Assembly (NCBI RefSeq): GCF_902506655.1
Contig: NZ_LR734817.1
Location: forward strand, 62,001 to 126,000
Origin: Marinoscillum sp. 108
Lineage (GTDB): Bacteria; Bacteroidota; Bacteroidia; Cytophagales; Cyclobacteriaceae
Reading direction: 5' to 3'
Length of the DNA stretch: 64,000 nucleotides
Within the stretch, counting starts at the first letter, position 1, and the number at the start of each line of letters is the position of its first letter. The notes under the pieces were generated by a model. That model was not told the origin of the DNA. It made no database searches and saw only the letters and a program-made list of their open reading frames with translations. The translations under genes were made by a program, and so were the position numbers. Below are positions 45,421 to 53,416 of this stretch, one piece after another.

Positions 45421-47168
45421 TCAACTACCTCATCGAATTATTTATCATTCATAGCATCCTCACGGTGGGCTATCTCATCTTTCTGCGGGAGGAATCTGAT
45501 TACAGCAAGCTCCGGGCCTATCTGCTCGGCTCCACCCTCCTCTCCATGATTGTCCCACTCCTGCACTTTCCGTCTATTCTTGCCCTTTTTGCTCCTCAGC
45601 AAGGTTCACCGTCTGCAGAAGTGGTCACCTATCTGCTTAACCCGGCAATGATCACTGTTCAATCCACTTCCAGCTACGACTTTTCCTTCGCCATATGGTT
45701 CTATGCACTGATTAGTATCTGGTTTTTGGTGCAAATCGCTAGAGGAATCATCTACCTCGTGCGCCTGGAGCGACACAGCGAGTATCAGGTGGTAGATGGA
45801 ATTCCGGTCTATCGGGCATCCAACATTCAGGGGAGTTTTACCTTTTTCAATCGGATCTTTATGGATCATACCATTTCATCCGATCAGGAAGAATTTACCC
45901 CCATGCTCAACCACGAGTCTGCACACGCCAGACTGGGGCATAGCTATGACATTCTGTTCCTTCAGCTCTTCAGGGCTTGCTTCTGGTGGTTGCCCAGTGC
46001 CTGGTGGATTCAAAAAGAAATTAAGAAAATACATGAGTACCAGGCCGATGCCTATGCACTGAAATTATACAGCATGGACCAGTACTCATCTATACTGATC
46101 AGTTCTATTCTAAAATCCAATGGTTTGAGCCTGGCCAGCTCGTTCCATGATGGTTTAATCTTAAAACGACTCAAAGCAATGAAACGTAAAGTAACACAAC
46201 TCAAGCCCTGGAAAGTGGGCGCACTCACGGCCTTATGCGCCATTCTCGCTATCGCCTTTGCCTGTAATGAACAATTGGATGGAGAAATCAAAAAAATGGG
46301 TGAGCAGAGCAATGCCATCTCCTTTGATCAACTCCCAGACAATATGAAGGCGGATCTTGAGCCAATGAAGGAGCAACTGGCCTTTATCAAACTGGAAGCA
46401 AAAGAAGGAGACAATCTGTCTGATATAGCCGGACTTCAGGATATTGATGAAGAGCTTATCCACTCTATGAATATTGATAAAACCAATAATACCATCTACA
46501 TAGCCATGATGAAAGATGGTACCAACTTTGACTATGTAGCAGAGAAATCAAAGATGGACGGTGAGGTCTTTACCATGGTAGAAAGCCAACCTCGCTACCC
46601 TGGCGGTATGGATGCCTTTTATCAATACCTTGGGCAAGAGATGAAGTACCCGCTGGAAGCTCGGAAAGCCGGAATAGAAGGGCGGGTGTATGTGCAGTTC
46701 ATTGTGGAACCGGATGGCACCATCTCGGAAGTCACTACACTGAAAGGAATTGGAGGCGGATGTGATGCCGAAGCTGAGCGAGTGATGACCAATACTTCCG
46801 GGTGGATCCCAGGAGAGCAACGTGGCAAAAAAGTACGGGTGCGTATGGTACTGCCGCTGATCTTCAAGCTCAATAATGAAGGGGTAGCCAACGGCGGAAA
46901 GTCGAAGGGTACTATTATCATCAATGAAGTGGAAAATGTTAATGATCGAATGAAAATCAATGCCAACCTTCAGGAAGGAGTCTGGACTGGGACGGTCTAT
47001 GCTCCCAATGGCCAGCCCCTTGCAGGAGTAAATATTGTGGAGAAGAATACTACCTCCGGTACAGTCTCCGACAGAGATGGCTCTTTCCGACTGAAACTAA
47101 TCAACCCTGCCAGCGAGGTGATACTCAGGTCTGTGGGTTATGAAAGTGTCAAACTTTCAGATAATTAA
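45417..47168 (+). CDS. M56 (BlaR1-like) membrane metalloprotease with TonB_C and carboxypeptidase-regulatory-like domains
   Basis: A 583-residue membrane protease and likely signal receiver for the BlaI repressor. N-terminal helices (about 3-22, 36-58, 90-115) surround a zinc site HESAH (166-170), with a third ligand in HEYQADAYAL near residue 210. A further helix lies at about 272-288 (VGALTALCAILAIAFA). The periplasmic part has a TonB_C domain (about 393-485) and a C-terminal carboxypeptidase-D-regulatory-like domain (about 515-583) that ends a little short. In place of the penicillin-binding sensor of BlaR1 there is this TonB_C/CarboxypepD module, so the signal is probably not a beta-lactam. 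Confidence 0.9.
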   Translation: MINYLIELFIIHSILTVGYLIFLREESDYSKLRAYLLGSTLLSMIVPLLHFPSILALFAPQQGSPSAEVVTYLLNPAMITVQSTSSYDFSFAIWFYALISIWFLVQIARGIIYLVRLERHSEYQVVDGIPVYRASNIQGSFTFFNRIFMDHTISSDQEEFTPMLNHESAHARLGHSYDILFLQLFRACFWWLPSAWWIQKEIKKIHEYQADAYALKLYSMDQYSSILISSILKSNGLSLASSFHDGLILKRLKAMKRKVTQLKPWKVGALTALCAILAIAFACNEQLDGEIKKMGEQSNAISFDQLPDNMKADLEPMKEQLAFIKLEAKEGDNLSDIAGLQDIDEELIHSMNIDKTNNTIYIAMMKDGTNFDYVAEKSKMDGEVFTMVESQPRYPGGMDAFYQYLGQEMKYPLEARKAGIEGRVYVQFIVEPDGTISEVTTLKGIGGGCDAEAERVMTNTSGWIPGEQRGKKVRVRMVLPLIFKLNNEGVANGGKSKGTIIINEVENVNDRMKINANLQEGVWTGTVYAPNGQPLAGVNIVEKNTTSGTVSDRDGSFRLKLINPASEVILRSVGYESVKLSDN

Positions 47169-47181
47169 GAATAAGCTCAAT

Positions 47182-47219
47182 ATAACCCCCGGGTGGTCTG
47201 AACCACCCGGGGGGTTATT
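47182..47219. terminator. bidirectional terminator between the M56 and ExbB-like genes
   Basis: A long near-perfect stem of about 16 bp with one bulged C (left arm ATAACCCCCGGGTGGT, loop CTGA) lies between the two convergent genes. T tracts flank both sides weakly. It probably serves both transcripts. Confidence 0.8.
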
Positions 47220-47223
47220 TCTA

Positions 47224-47607
47224 TCAAGACTGTTTGGACCTGGCTACAGCCGATAAGATCAGATAAATAAGTAAAGTGATCCCATAACTCAGCAATCCCC
47301 ACAAGGTGGTAATAGAAGATACCTTCAGCCCTCCAGCCAACAACTGTGGAGATACGCCTCCCTCCATTTGCTCCAGTGCTGCAAAGGCACTATACAGCCC
47401 GATCATCTGCCCCAGCACACCCATCACCAGTGCAAAGAGCCCAATGGACTTGATATAACCCAGCTGCCTGAAGAGCTGATCTGACGCTACCGACGCTCCT
47501 CCGAAGATGAACAATGCTGACCTCACCGACACCACCAGGGCTGCGATGAAAATAACCGTGATGATCCCCATAAAAAGTGGACCTCCCATCATAAATAATT
47601 CAAACAT
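47224..47607 (-). CDS. short MotA/TolQ/ExbB-like membrane protein
   Basis: A 127-residue protein with three predicted helices (about 8-32, 54-77, 99-122). The segment 'VSPQLLAGGLKVSSITTLWGLLSYGI' resembles the pore-lining part of MotA/TolQ/ExbB proton channels. It is only about half the length of ExbB and lacks the large cytoplasmic loop. No ExbD or TolR partner is nearby. It may be a stand-alone member of the family seen in Bacteroidota; the role is unknown. Confidence 0.7.
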   Translation of the reverse strand: MFELFMMGGPLFMGIITVIFIAALVVSVRSALFIFGGASVASDQLFRQLGYIKSIGLFALVMGVLGQMIGLYSAFAALEQMEGGVSPQLLAGGLKVSSITTLWGLLSYGITLLIYLILSAVARSKQS

Positions 47608-47760
47608 AATTTTTCGTGTTTAGATGAAACAAAATCATGGTTCAAAGCTAGGTTCATGCTCCACGTTCATCCAATGCAGAATCCATGTCGAAACCGGTAT
47701 TTCATCGACAAAAAGTGCTTCCTTCATCAAAATTGACGAATTTGGAGCCAAATTGAAAGT

Positions 47761-48516
47761 ATGCGAATCATCCAACACCTCATCTTTTGGAGCACCGTTT
47801 CCCTCTTTTTGGTGATCACTTTTGGACAGGCCAACGGTGACTTCATTGAAGCCTTTTACTTCGTCACCTTCCTGTTGCCTGTGGCACTGGCCACCTCTTA
47901 TTTTTTCAATTACTTTCTGGTGCCCTCCTACCTCCTCACCAGAAGATACGTCCTCTTTGGGTTATACTTTGCCTATACCCTCATCTTTTCGATCTATCTG
48001 GAGATGATCGTACTGACCATCGCACTGATAGTGCTGGCCAATTATACTTATGCCAACCTCAATCCTTACTCTACCAATTTATTTCTGCTCACTTCCACAC
48101 TGTACTTTATCGTTTTCCTCAATGCCTTCATACTCCTGATCAGGAGATATCAGCGCAATGAACACCTGCTGGCCAAGATGGAGCATACCAAAAAGAAAAA
48201 TGAAAGGGAGCAAATCATCGTTCGGGTAGATCGCAAAAATCGGGCACTCGCACTGGATGAAATCCTTTACATCGAAAGCCTGGCCGATTATGTGAAAATT
48301 CATACAACCGGTGAAGTGGTCATTACCAAAGAGAAAATCAGTGAACTTCATGATCAGCTACCAGAGCGATTTATCCGCACGCACCGATCCTTCCTCGTCA
48401 ATCAACTGCAGATTTCTGAATTTGGAAAAGAGGAACTCCTGATTGGAGAAGTGAAAATTCCGATTAGCCGTACCTATCGCAAGGCCGTATCCGATCGGCT
48501 CAGAGTCACGACTTAA
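47761..48516 (+). CDS. membrane-bound LytTR-type transcription regulator
   Basis: A 251-residue protein with four predicted membrane helices in the first 130 residues, a short coiled linker (about 136-150), and a C-terminal LytTR DNA-binding domain (about 155-250). Key LytTR segments are 'LDEILYIESLADYVKIHT', 'LPERFIRTHRSFLVNQ' and 'IPISRTYRK'. It would act as a one-component membrane regulator. It overlaps the convergent sensor kinase gene by 11 nt. Confidence 0.9.
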   Translation: MRIIQHLIFWSTVSLFLVITFGQANGDFIEAFYFVTFLLPVALATSYFFNYFLVPSYLLTRRYVLFGLYFAYTLIFSIYLEMIVLTIALIVLANYTYANLNPYSTNLFLLTSTLYFIVFLNAFILLIRRYQRNEHLLAKMEHTKKKNEREQIIVRVDRKNRALALDEILYIESLADYVKIHTTGEVVITKEKISELHDQLPERFIRTHRSFLVNQLQISEFGKEELLIGEVKIPISRTYRKAVSDRLRVTT

Positions 48517-51289
48517 GAAAAGCGCTCGGCTTTTTGCCGTACCTCCGCTCAAAAAGGGTAGAAAAGTAGGAAGCCTGCCTGAAGCCCACAGCGGACGCCA
48601 ACTCATTGGTGCTGGAATACACTTTCTTTCGAGCCAGCTCTATGGCCTTGGTAAGCTTGATTTCCTGAATAAACTGAAGGGGTGTAAGTCCCGTGGCGCC
48701 TTTCAGGTAGCGATAAAGCTGACGCTCACTCATAGCTGCACCATCGGCCAGGCGAAGCACATTGAAGTTGGCATCTTCAATATTCGTTAGTACTTCCTTC
48801 TTCAAACGTTTCATGATGCGCTCATCATAGGAGTCCTCATCTGACTGTATATTGATGGAGATCCTACTGAGAAAATTGTCATAAAGATTTTTCACCCGGA
48901 TGATCAACTCCTCCGGATCAAATGGCTTGGTAAGAAAGTCATCAATCCCGATTCGCAATGCTTCCTTGCGCAGGTTGTCATCTGCCAGGGCTGACAAGTG
49001 TATAAAAGGCAGGTGCCTCCAGAGTGGATCGGCCTTGACCGCACGAAGAAAAGAGAAACCGTCCATTCCCGACATCATCACATCGGATACTATGAAGCGA
49101 ATGTTTTGAGTCCTCAGTACCTCCAGGCCTTCTTCCGCACTAGCCACCTCCACTACTTCAAAATGAGGCACCAGGAGGGAAGCCACATAACTGCTCATAT
49201 CCTTGTTGTCCTCTACCAGTAGCAGACTCGGGCGATTATCGAGAGACAATAGGACCTCTGTCACCTCAGTCTGAACCTCTTCTTCATTCAAATTCACTTC
49301 CGCTTCTGCTTTCGTGACGATCATGTGAGCTGGAAGGGACAAGGTAAACACACTGCCCACACCCAACTCGCTACTCACTTTTAACTCCCCTCCGTGCATC
49401 TCGGCTATTTCCTTAGAAAGTGCCAGACCTATACCCGTCCCCCCTTGCATCTGATGCTCAGGATCCGTAGACTGAAAAAACCGATCAAAAACATAGGGCA
49501 AATCCCGTGGACTGATTCCCGACCCAGTGTCCTTCACTAAAATTTCCAATCCTTTATTCATTTGCACCAACACCTCCACAGCACCACCATTGGGGGTAAA
49601 CTTGAGCGCATTGCTAATCAAATTGACCATCAGCTTATTGAGCTTCTCCTTGTCAGCTTTGATGTAGGCATCTTCGGGGCACCGATTATTGAGTGCCACT
49701 CCCAGCTGCTCAGCCCTTGAAGCAAAGGAATTTACAATCGTGGAAACCTGTTCACACAGGCTGAAAACGCTTTCATTCAGGCTCACCTCCCCTTCCTCCA
49801 GTCGGGAAAGGTCGAGAATTTCATTCACCAGATTGGCCAGGCTGTTGGCATTCTTTTCTACCATCATCAGGTCCTCCCGGACCTCATCCGGCAGGTCGTA
49901 CTCTGCAATGACCCGGTTCACGGGGCCCTTAATCAATGTTAGCGGTGTCCTCAGCTCGTGGGCGACATTCACAAACCACCGGCTTTTCGTCTGGTTGAGG
50001 TTCTCCACCTGTGCCATGTGTGATTCTATTTCACTGTTTTTCAGACGAAGCAGATCATTGGCCCTTTTTCGAAGCATGTAACCTCTATAGATGAGAAATG
50101 AAATAATGACCAGCATGGCCACCACCACTACCAGGGCGGTCTGCATATTCTGCTGCCTGTCCATGTTGTAACCCGCCTCCTGCAACTGGAGATTCTTCTC
50201 GGCCAACTCCCGATCGTGCTTTTCGGCCTGGTATTTGGCTTTGATGGATTCTATCAACTGGGTATTCTGCAAATTGAAGATGGAATCATCTTCTGCCTTA
50301 ATGAGCTTGAAAACATCATATGCCTCCTTATAACGCCCCGTCTTGCTATATACCTGCTCCAGCACATCCCAGGCATTCACACGAATCTGCGTGTTATTAA
50401 TCTCCTCCGCGATGGCCAGTGCTTGCTTCATAAAATACTCCGCAGAATCGTACTTCCCAAAGGCATAGTAATAGTGCCCCATGGCCTGATAGCTAAATCC
50501 AAACCACTTGGGGTCTTCTAACTCACCGGCTATCACCAGCGACTTTTTCAGGTATCCCATGGCCTCACCAAACACCTCCAGGTCTTTATAGGTAAGAGCC
50601 ATATTGTGATACAGTTTGTGAAGGAGCACCTTATCATTTGTTTCTTGAGCAATGCGAACCGCTTTCTCATACATCTCTATTCCCTTTTTCTCATCTCCCT
50701 CCGTACAATAGATGCTTGCAATGGTGTTATAACACGCACCTACCACGTCTTGCCTGCCCAATTTCTGAGCCAGCTCAATGCATTCTTCGTAATATTGAAG
50801 GGCTGTAGGATGGTCATTGATGTAGTCATAGTTTACGCCAACTTTGCGGAGGGTAAGCAAATAATTGACCGAATCTTCCAGGTTTTCGTAGATCTTCAGC
50901 GCAGCAAATAACAACTCCAGAGCAATTGCAGTATCATCCTCTTCCATCGCCATATCAGCGAGTAATAGGTGGTCAGCAGCCACAAGTTCATCATTTTCCT
51001 GGTTGTTCAATGCCGACAGGGACCTTTTGACATAAGTGCGAGCCTGCTGGAAGTCATGTGCCTCCTGATATTGTTTGGCTAAGTGGTAAAAGAAACTGGA
51101 AGCACTGTCTGCGGATAATGTGCCTGCCTTTAAAGCACCTTCTACCTTCACAATTACCTCCGCTATGCGTAAAGAGTCTCTGGTCATGTCCAGACCAGAA
51201 AGGGCATTTTGGGAAACGCCTGCCCATGAAAAGTACGTGGATAGAGCACAAAGGCTTACCACAATAATTACTTTACAGAGTAACTTCAT
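48506..51289 (-). CDS. hybrid sensor: TPR, histidine kinase, receiver and AraC-type DNA-binding domains (A)
   Basis: A 927-residue one-protein two-component system, started at the ATG at 51289 to give a signal peptide (MKLLCKVIIVVSLCALSTYF). Tetratricopeptide repeats fill about residues 60-380 and should be periplasmic, a membrane helix lies at about 388-410, then HisKA (His444 in AHELRTPLT) and the ATPase domain (NALKFTPNGG, DTGSGI, GGTGIGLAL). The receiver has its phospho-acceptor Asp736 in VSDVMM. An AraC-type helix-turn-helix closes the protein (LYRYLKGATGLTPLQFIQ). The regulated genes are not known. A paralogue with the same order of domains lies 2.1 kb upstream, beyond tyrA and an aminotransferase. 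Confidence 0.93.
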   Translation of the reverse strand: MKLLCKVIIVVSLCALSTYFSWAGVSQNALSGLDMTRDSLRIAEVIVKVEGALKAGTLSADSASSFFYHLAKQYQEAHDFQQARTYVKRSLSALNNQENDELVAADHLLLADMAMEEDDTAIALELLFAALKIYENLEDSVNYLLTLRKVGVNYDYINDHPTALQYYEECIELAQKLGRQDVVGACYNTIASIYCTEGDEKKGIEMYEKAVRIAQETNDKVLLHKLYHNMALTYKDLEVFGEAMGYLKKSLVIAGELEDPKWFGFSYQAMGHYYYAFGKYDSAEYFMKQALAIAEEINNTQIRVNAWDVLEQVYSKTGRYKEAYDVFKLIKAEDDSIFNLQNTQLIESIKAKYQAEKHDRELAEKNLQLQEAGYNMDRQQNMQTALVVVVAMLVIISFLIYRGYMLRKRANDLLRLKNSEIESHMAQVENLNQTKSRWFVNVAHELRTPLTLIKGPVNRVIAEYDLPDEVREDLMMVEKNANSLANLVNEILDLSRLEEGEVSLNESVFSLCEQVSTIVNSFASRAEQLGVALNNRCPEDAYIKADKEKLNKLMVNLISNALKFTPNGGAVEVLVQMNKGLEILVKDTGSGISPRDLPYVFDRFFQSTDPEHQMQGGTGIGLALSKEIAEMHGGELKVSSELGVGSVFTLSLPAHMIVTKAEAEVNLNEEEVQTEVTEVLLSLDNRPSLLLVEDNKDMSSYVASLLVPHFEVVEVASAEEGLEVLRTQNIRFIVSDVMMSGMDGFSFLRAVKADPLWRHLPFIHLSALADDNLRKEALRIGIDDFLTKPFDPEELIIRVKNLYDNFLSRISINIQSDEDSYDERIMKRLKKEVLTNIEDANFNVLRLADGAAMSERQLYRYLKGATGLTPLQFIQEIKLTKAIELARKKVYSSTNELASAVGFRQASYFSTLFERRYGKKPSAFLKS

Positions 51290-51412
51290 CTTTCGTCCAG
51301 CGGTGAAAACGAAATATAAAACAGAAACCCTCAATAAAATCCATTAAACTGAGAAATCAACCAATAAATACCCTATTTATGGGAGTTTTGGATGCCAAAA
51401 AAATGGAATTTT

Positions 51413-52258
51413 TCAGTTGATGACCCTTCGAATGTTTCTTCCTGACTCCAAAAACTTCTGCAGCCCGGAGGCATCATTTTCCTCAAGCATTTTTTTGAAG
51501 TCTTCAGCCTTATGCAGGAAATTGCTCAACGCCTCCAACACCATTTCTTTGTTTTCCATAAAAATGGGAGCCCACATCTCTGGTGAGCTCTTGGCCAACC
51601 GAACGGTGGAAGCAAATCCGGAACCAGCGAGTTCCAGGATGATGTCGCCATCTTTTTCTTTGTCGAGTACGGCATTGCTCAGGGCAAATGAGGTAATGTG
51701 GCTGAGGTGTGAAATATAAGCCAGATGACGATCATGAGCCTTCGCTTCCATAAGTTCCAGGCGCATCTTCAACCCCTGACAAACTTTCTTGAAGGAAGCG
51801 AGGGATTTCTCTGCGGTTTTATCACCCTCACAGATGATCATGAGTTTTTCCTCGAAAAGGGTGGCAAACGCCGCATCAGGACCGCTATACTCTGTACCGG
51901 CTATGGGATGAGCTGCAATAAATTGTGCCCTATGGGGGTGGTCAGCCACTACCTCGCATATCTTGCCTTTGGTAGACCCAAAATCTATCACCACCTGTCC
52001 TGATCGAAGCTGATCCAAAATCCCGGGAAGCTGCTTGCTAATGACATCCACAGGAATGGAAAGAATGATCCAGTCTGCCCACTGAATCCCCAACTCAAGG
52101 GTGTCAAACTTTTGATCGATGATCCCCAGCGCAATGGATCGGTCAAGATTGGCAGGGTTGCGGCTATAGCCGCCAGCCTCAGATAAAAAGCCACCAGCCC
52201 TCATTGCCAGTGAAAAGGAGCCTCCAATTAATCCTGTACCTACAAATAATACTTTCAT
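51413..52258 (-). CDS. tyrA: prephenate dehydrogenase
   Basis: A 281-residue NAD(P)-dependent enzyme that makes 4-hydroxyphenylpyruvate for tyrosine. The Rossmann loop GTGLIGGSFSLAMRAGG is at residues 7-23, followed by DFGSTKGKI and the catalytic region AHPIAGTEYSGP. It lacks a fused chorismate mutase or ACT domain. The start overlaps the stop of the aminotransferase gene (ATGA), so the two form a pair for tyrosine synthesis. Confidence 0.94.
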   Translation of the reverse strand: MKVLFVGTGLIGGSFSLAMRAGGFLSEAGGYSRNPANLDRSIALGIIDQKFDTLELGIQWADWIILSIPVDVISKQLPGILDQLRSGQVVIDFGSTKGKICEVVADHPHRAQFIAAHPIAGTEYSGPDAAFATLFEEKLMIICEGDKTAEKSLASFKKVCQGLKMRLELMEAKAHDRHLAYISHLSHITSFALSNAVLDKEKDGDIILELAGSGFASTVRLAKSSPEMWAPIFMENKEMVLEALSNFLHKAEDFKKMLEENDASGLQKFLESGRNIRRVIN

Positions 52259-53397
52259 GACATGCGATTATAAACCTCCTCCAACAACTCTACCGAAGCA
52301 CAAAGCGACAGGCGAATATATGATCTTCCGGCTTCTCCGAAGATAAACCCCGGCGCCATAAAGACATCATACCGATCCAGGATTTCCTCTACAAATGCTT
52401 CACCATCACCATTGGGTGCCTTGGCCCAAACGAACATACCCGCCTGATGATCCGAATATTGACAATTGAGTAAGTCCATGATCCTAAATCCAACAAGCTG
52501 CCGCTTCCGGTATTGATCATTCAGTCCATCAAACCAACTGCGATCAAGGTTTAAGGCCTCTATGGCCGCCAACTGCACGGGCTTGAACATCCCGGAATCC
52601 ATATTGCTCTTAATCTGGAGAACCGGTTGTATCAGCTTCTCGCTCCCCATGGCCCAGCCTACTCTCCATCCGGCCATGTTAAAGGATTTAGACAAAGAAT
52701 TGAGTTCGATGGCCACCTCCTCGGCCCCTTCTATGTTGAAAATACTCAGAGGACTGTCGTTCAATATGAAACTATAAGGATTGTCATGACAGAGGAGAAT
52801 GTTTCGTGATCGGGCGAAATCAACGTACCGGGTCAATAAGGCCTTATCCGCTCTGGTACCAGAGGGCATGTGAGGATAGTTAATCCATAGTATTTTCACT
52901 TTGGAGCAATCCAACTGCTCCAAAAACTCCCAATCGGGTGCCCAGTCGGAAGTTTCCATCAGAGGGAAGTAGACAGGCTCCGCCCCAACAATTCTGGTGA
53001 CGGAAGTATAAGTGGGGTAACCCAAAGCGGGAATCAACACCTGATCACCCGGATTGAGGTAAGCCAGGGATGTATGCATGATTCCTTCTTTGGAGCCCAA
53101 AAGGGGTAGTACTGCCTTGTCTTCAACATTCACCTGGTATGCACGCGCATAAAACTCCCTAATGGCATCTCCGAGTGCAGGTAAACCCTGATAAGGCTGA
53201 TAACCATGTGAGTCGCCAGACTGGGCCGTTTCCTGAAGTGCCCCGATCACCCCGGCATGAGGCATCTGATCCGGACTACCGATTCCCAGGTTGACAATAG
53301 GTCTCCCCTGTGCGATGAGCTCACGAATGGCCCTCAGCTTTGCTGAAAAATAATACTCTGAAAATTGCGCAAGTCTGTCTGCTGGCTTGATGTTCAT
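52255..53397 (-). CDS. class I/II PLP-dependent aminotransferase
   Basis: A 380-residue fold-type I aminotransferase. The PLP lysine is Lys237 in NSLSKSFNMAGWRVGW; other landmarks are 'GSPDQMPHAGVIGAL', 'GSKEGIMHTSLAYLNPGD' and 'HDNPYSFI'. The segment resembles DapL/aspartate aminotransferase-like enzymes. Because it is coupled to tyrA it may transaminate aromatic keto acids or supply aspartate; which one cannot be settled from sequence. It starts 19 nt after the stop of sensor kinase B. Confidence 0.9.
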   Translation of the reverse strand: MNIKPADRLAQFSEYYFSAKLRAIRELIAQGRPIVNLGIGSPDQMPHAGVIGALQETAQSGDSHGYQPYQGLPALGDAIREFYARAYQVNVEDKAVLPLLGSKEGIMHTSLAYLNPGDQVLIPALGYPTYTSVTRIVGAEPVYFPLMETSDWAPDWEFLEQLDCSKVKILWINYPHMPSGTRADKALLTRYVDFARSRNILLCHDNPYSFILNDSPLSIFNIEGAEEVAIELNSLSKSFNMAGWRVGWAMGSEKLIQPVLQIKSNMDSGMFKPVQLAAIEALNLDRSWFDGLNDQYRKRQLVGFRIMDLLNCQYSDHQAGMFVWAKAPNGDGEAFVEEILDRYDVFMAPGFIFGEAGRSYIRLSLCASVELLEEVYNRMS

Positions 53398-53416
53398 CCC
53401 TCCGGGTTAAAGAGCA

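Noticed and set aside
45046-47168. Beta-lactam resistance locus
   Set aside because: The BlaI/M56 pair lacks a penicillin-binding sensor domain and a beta-lactamase gene; the adjacent alpha/beta hydrolase has a GNSLGG elbow and not the Ser-x-x-Lys motif.
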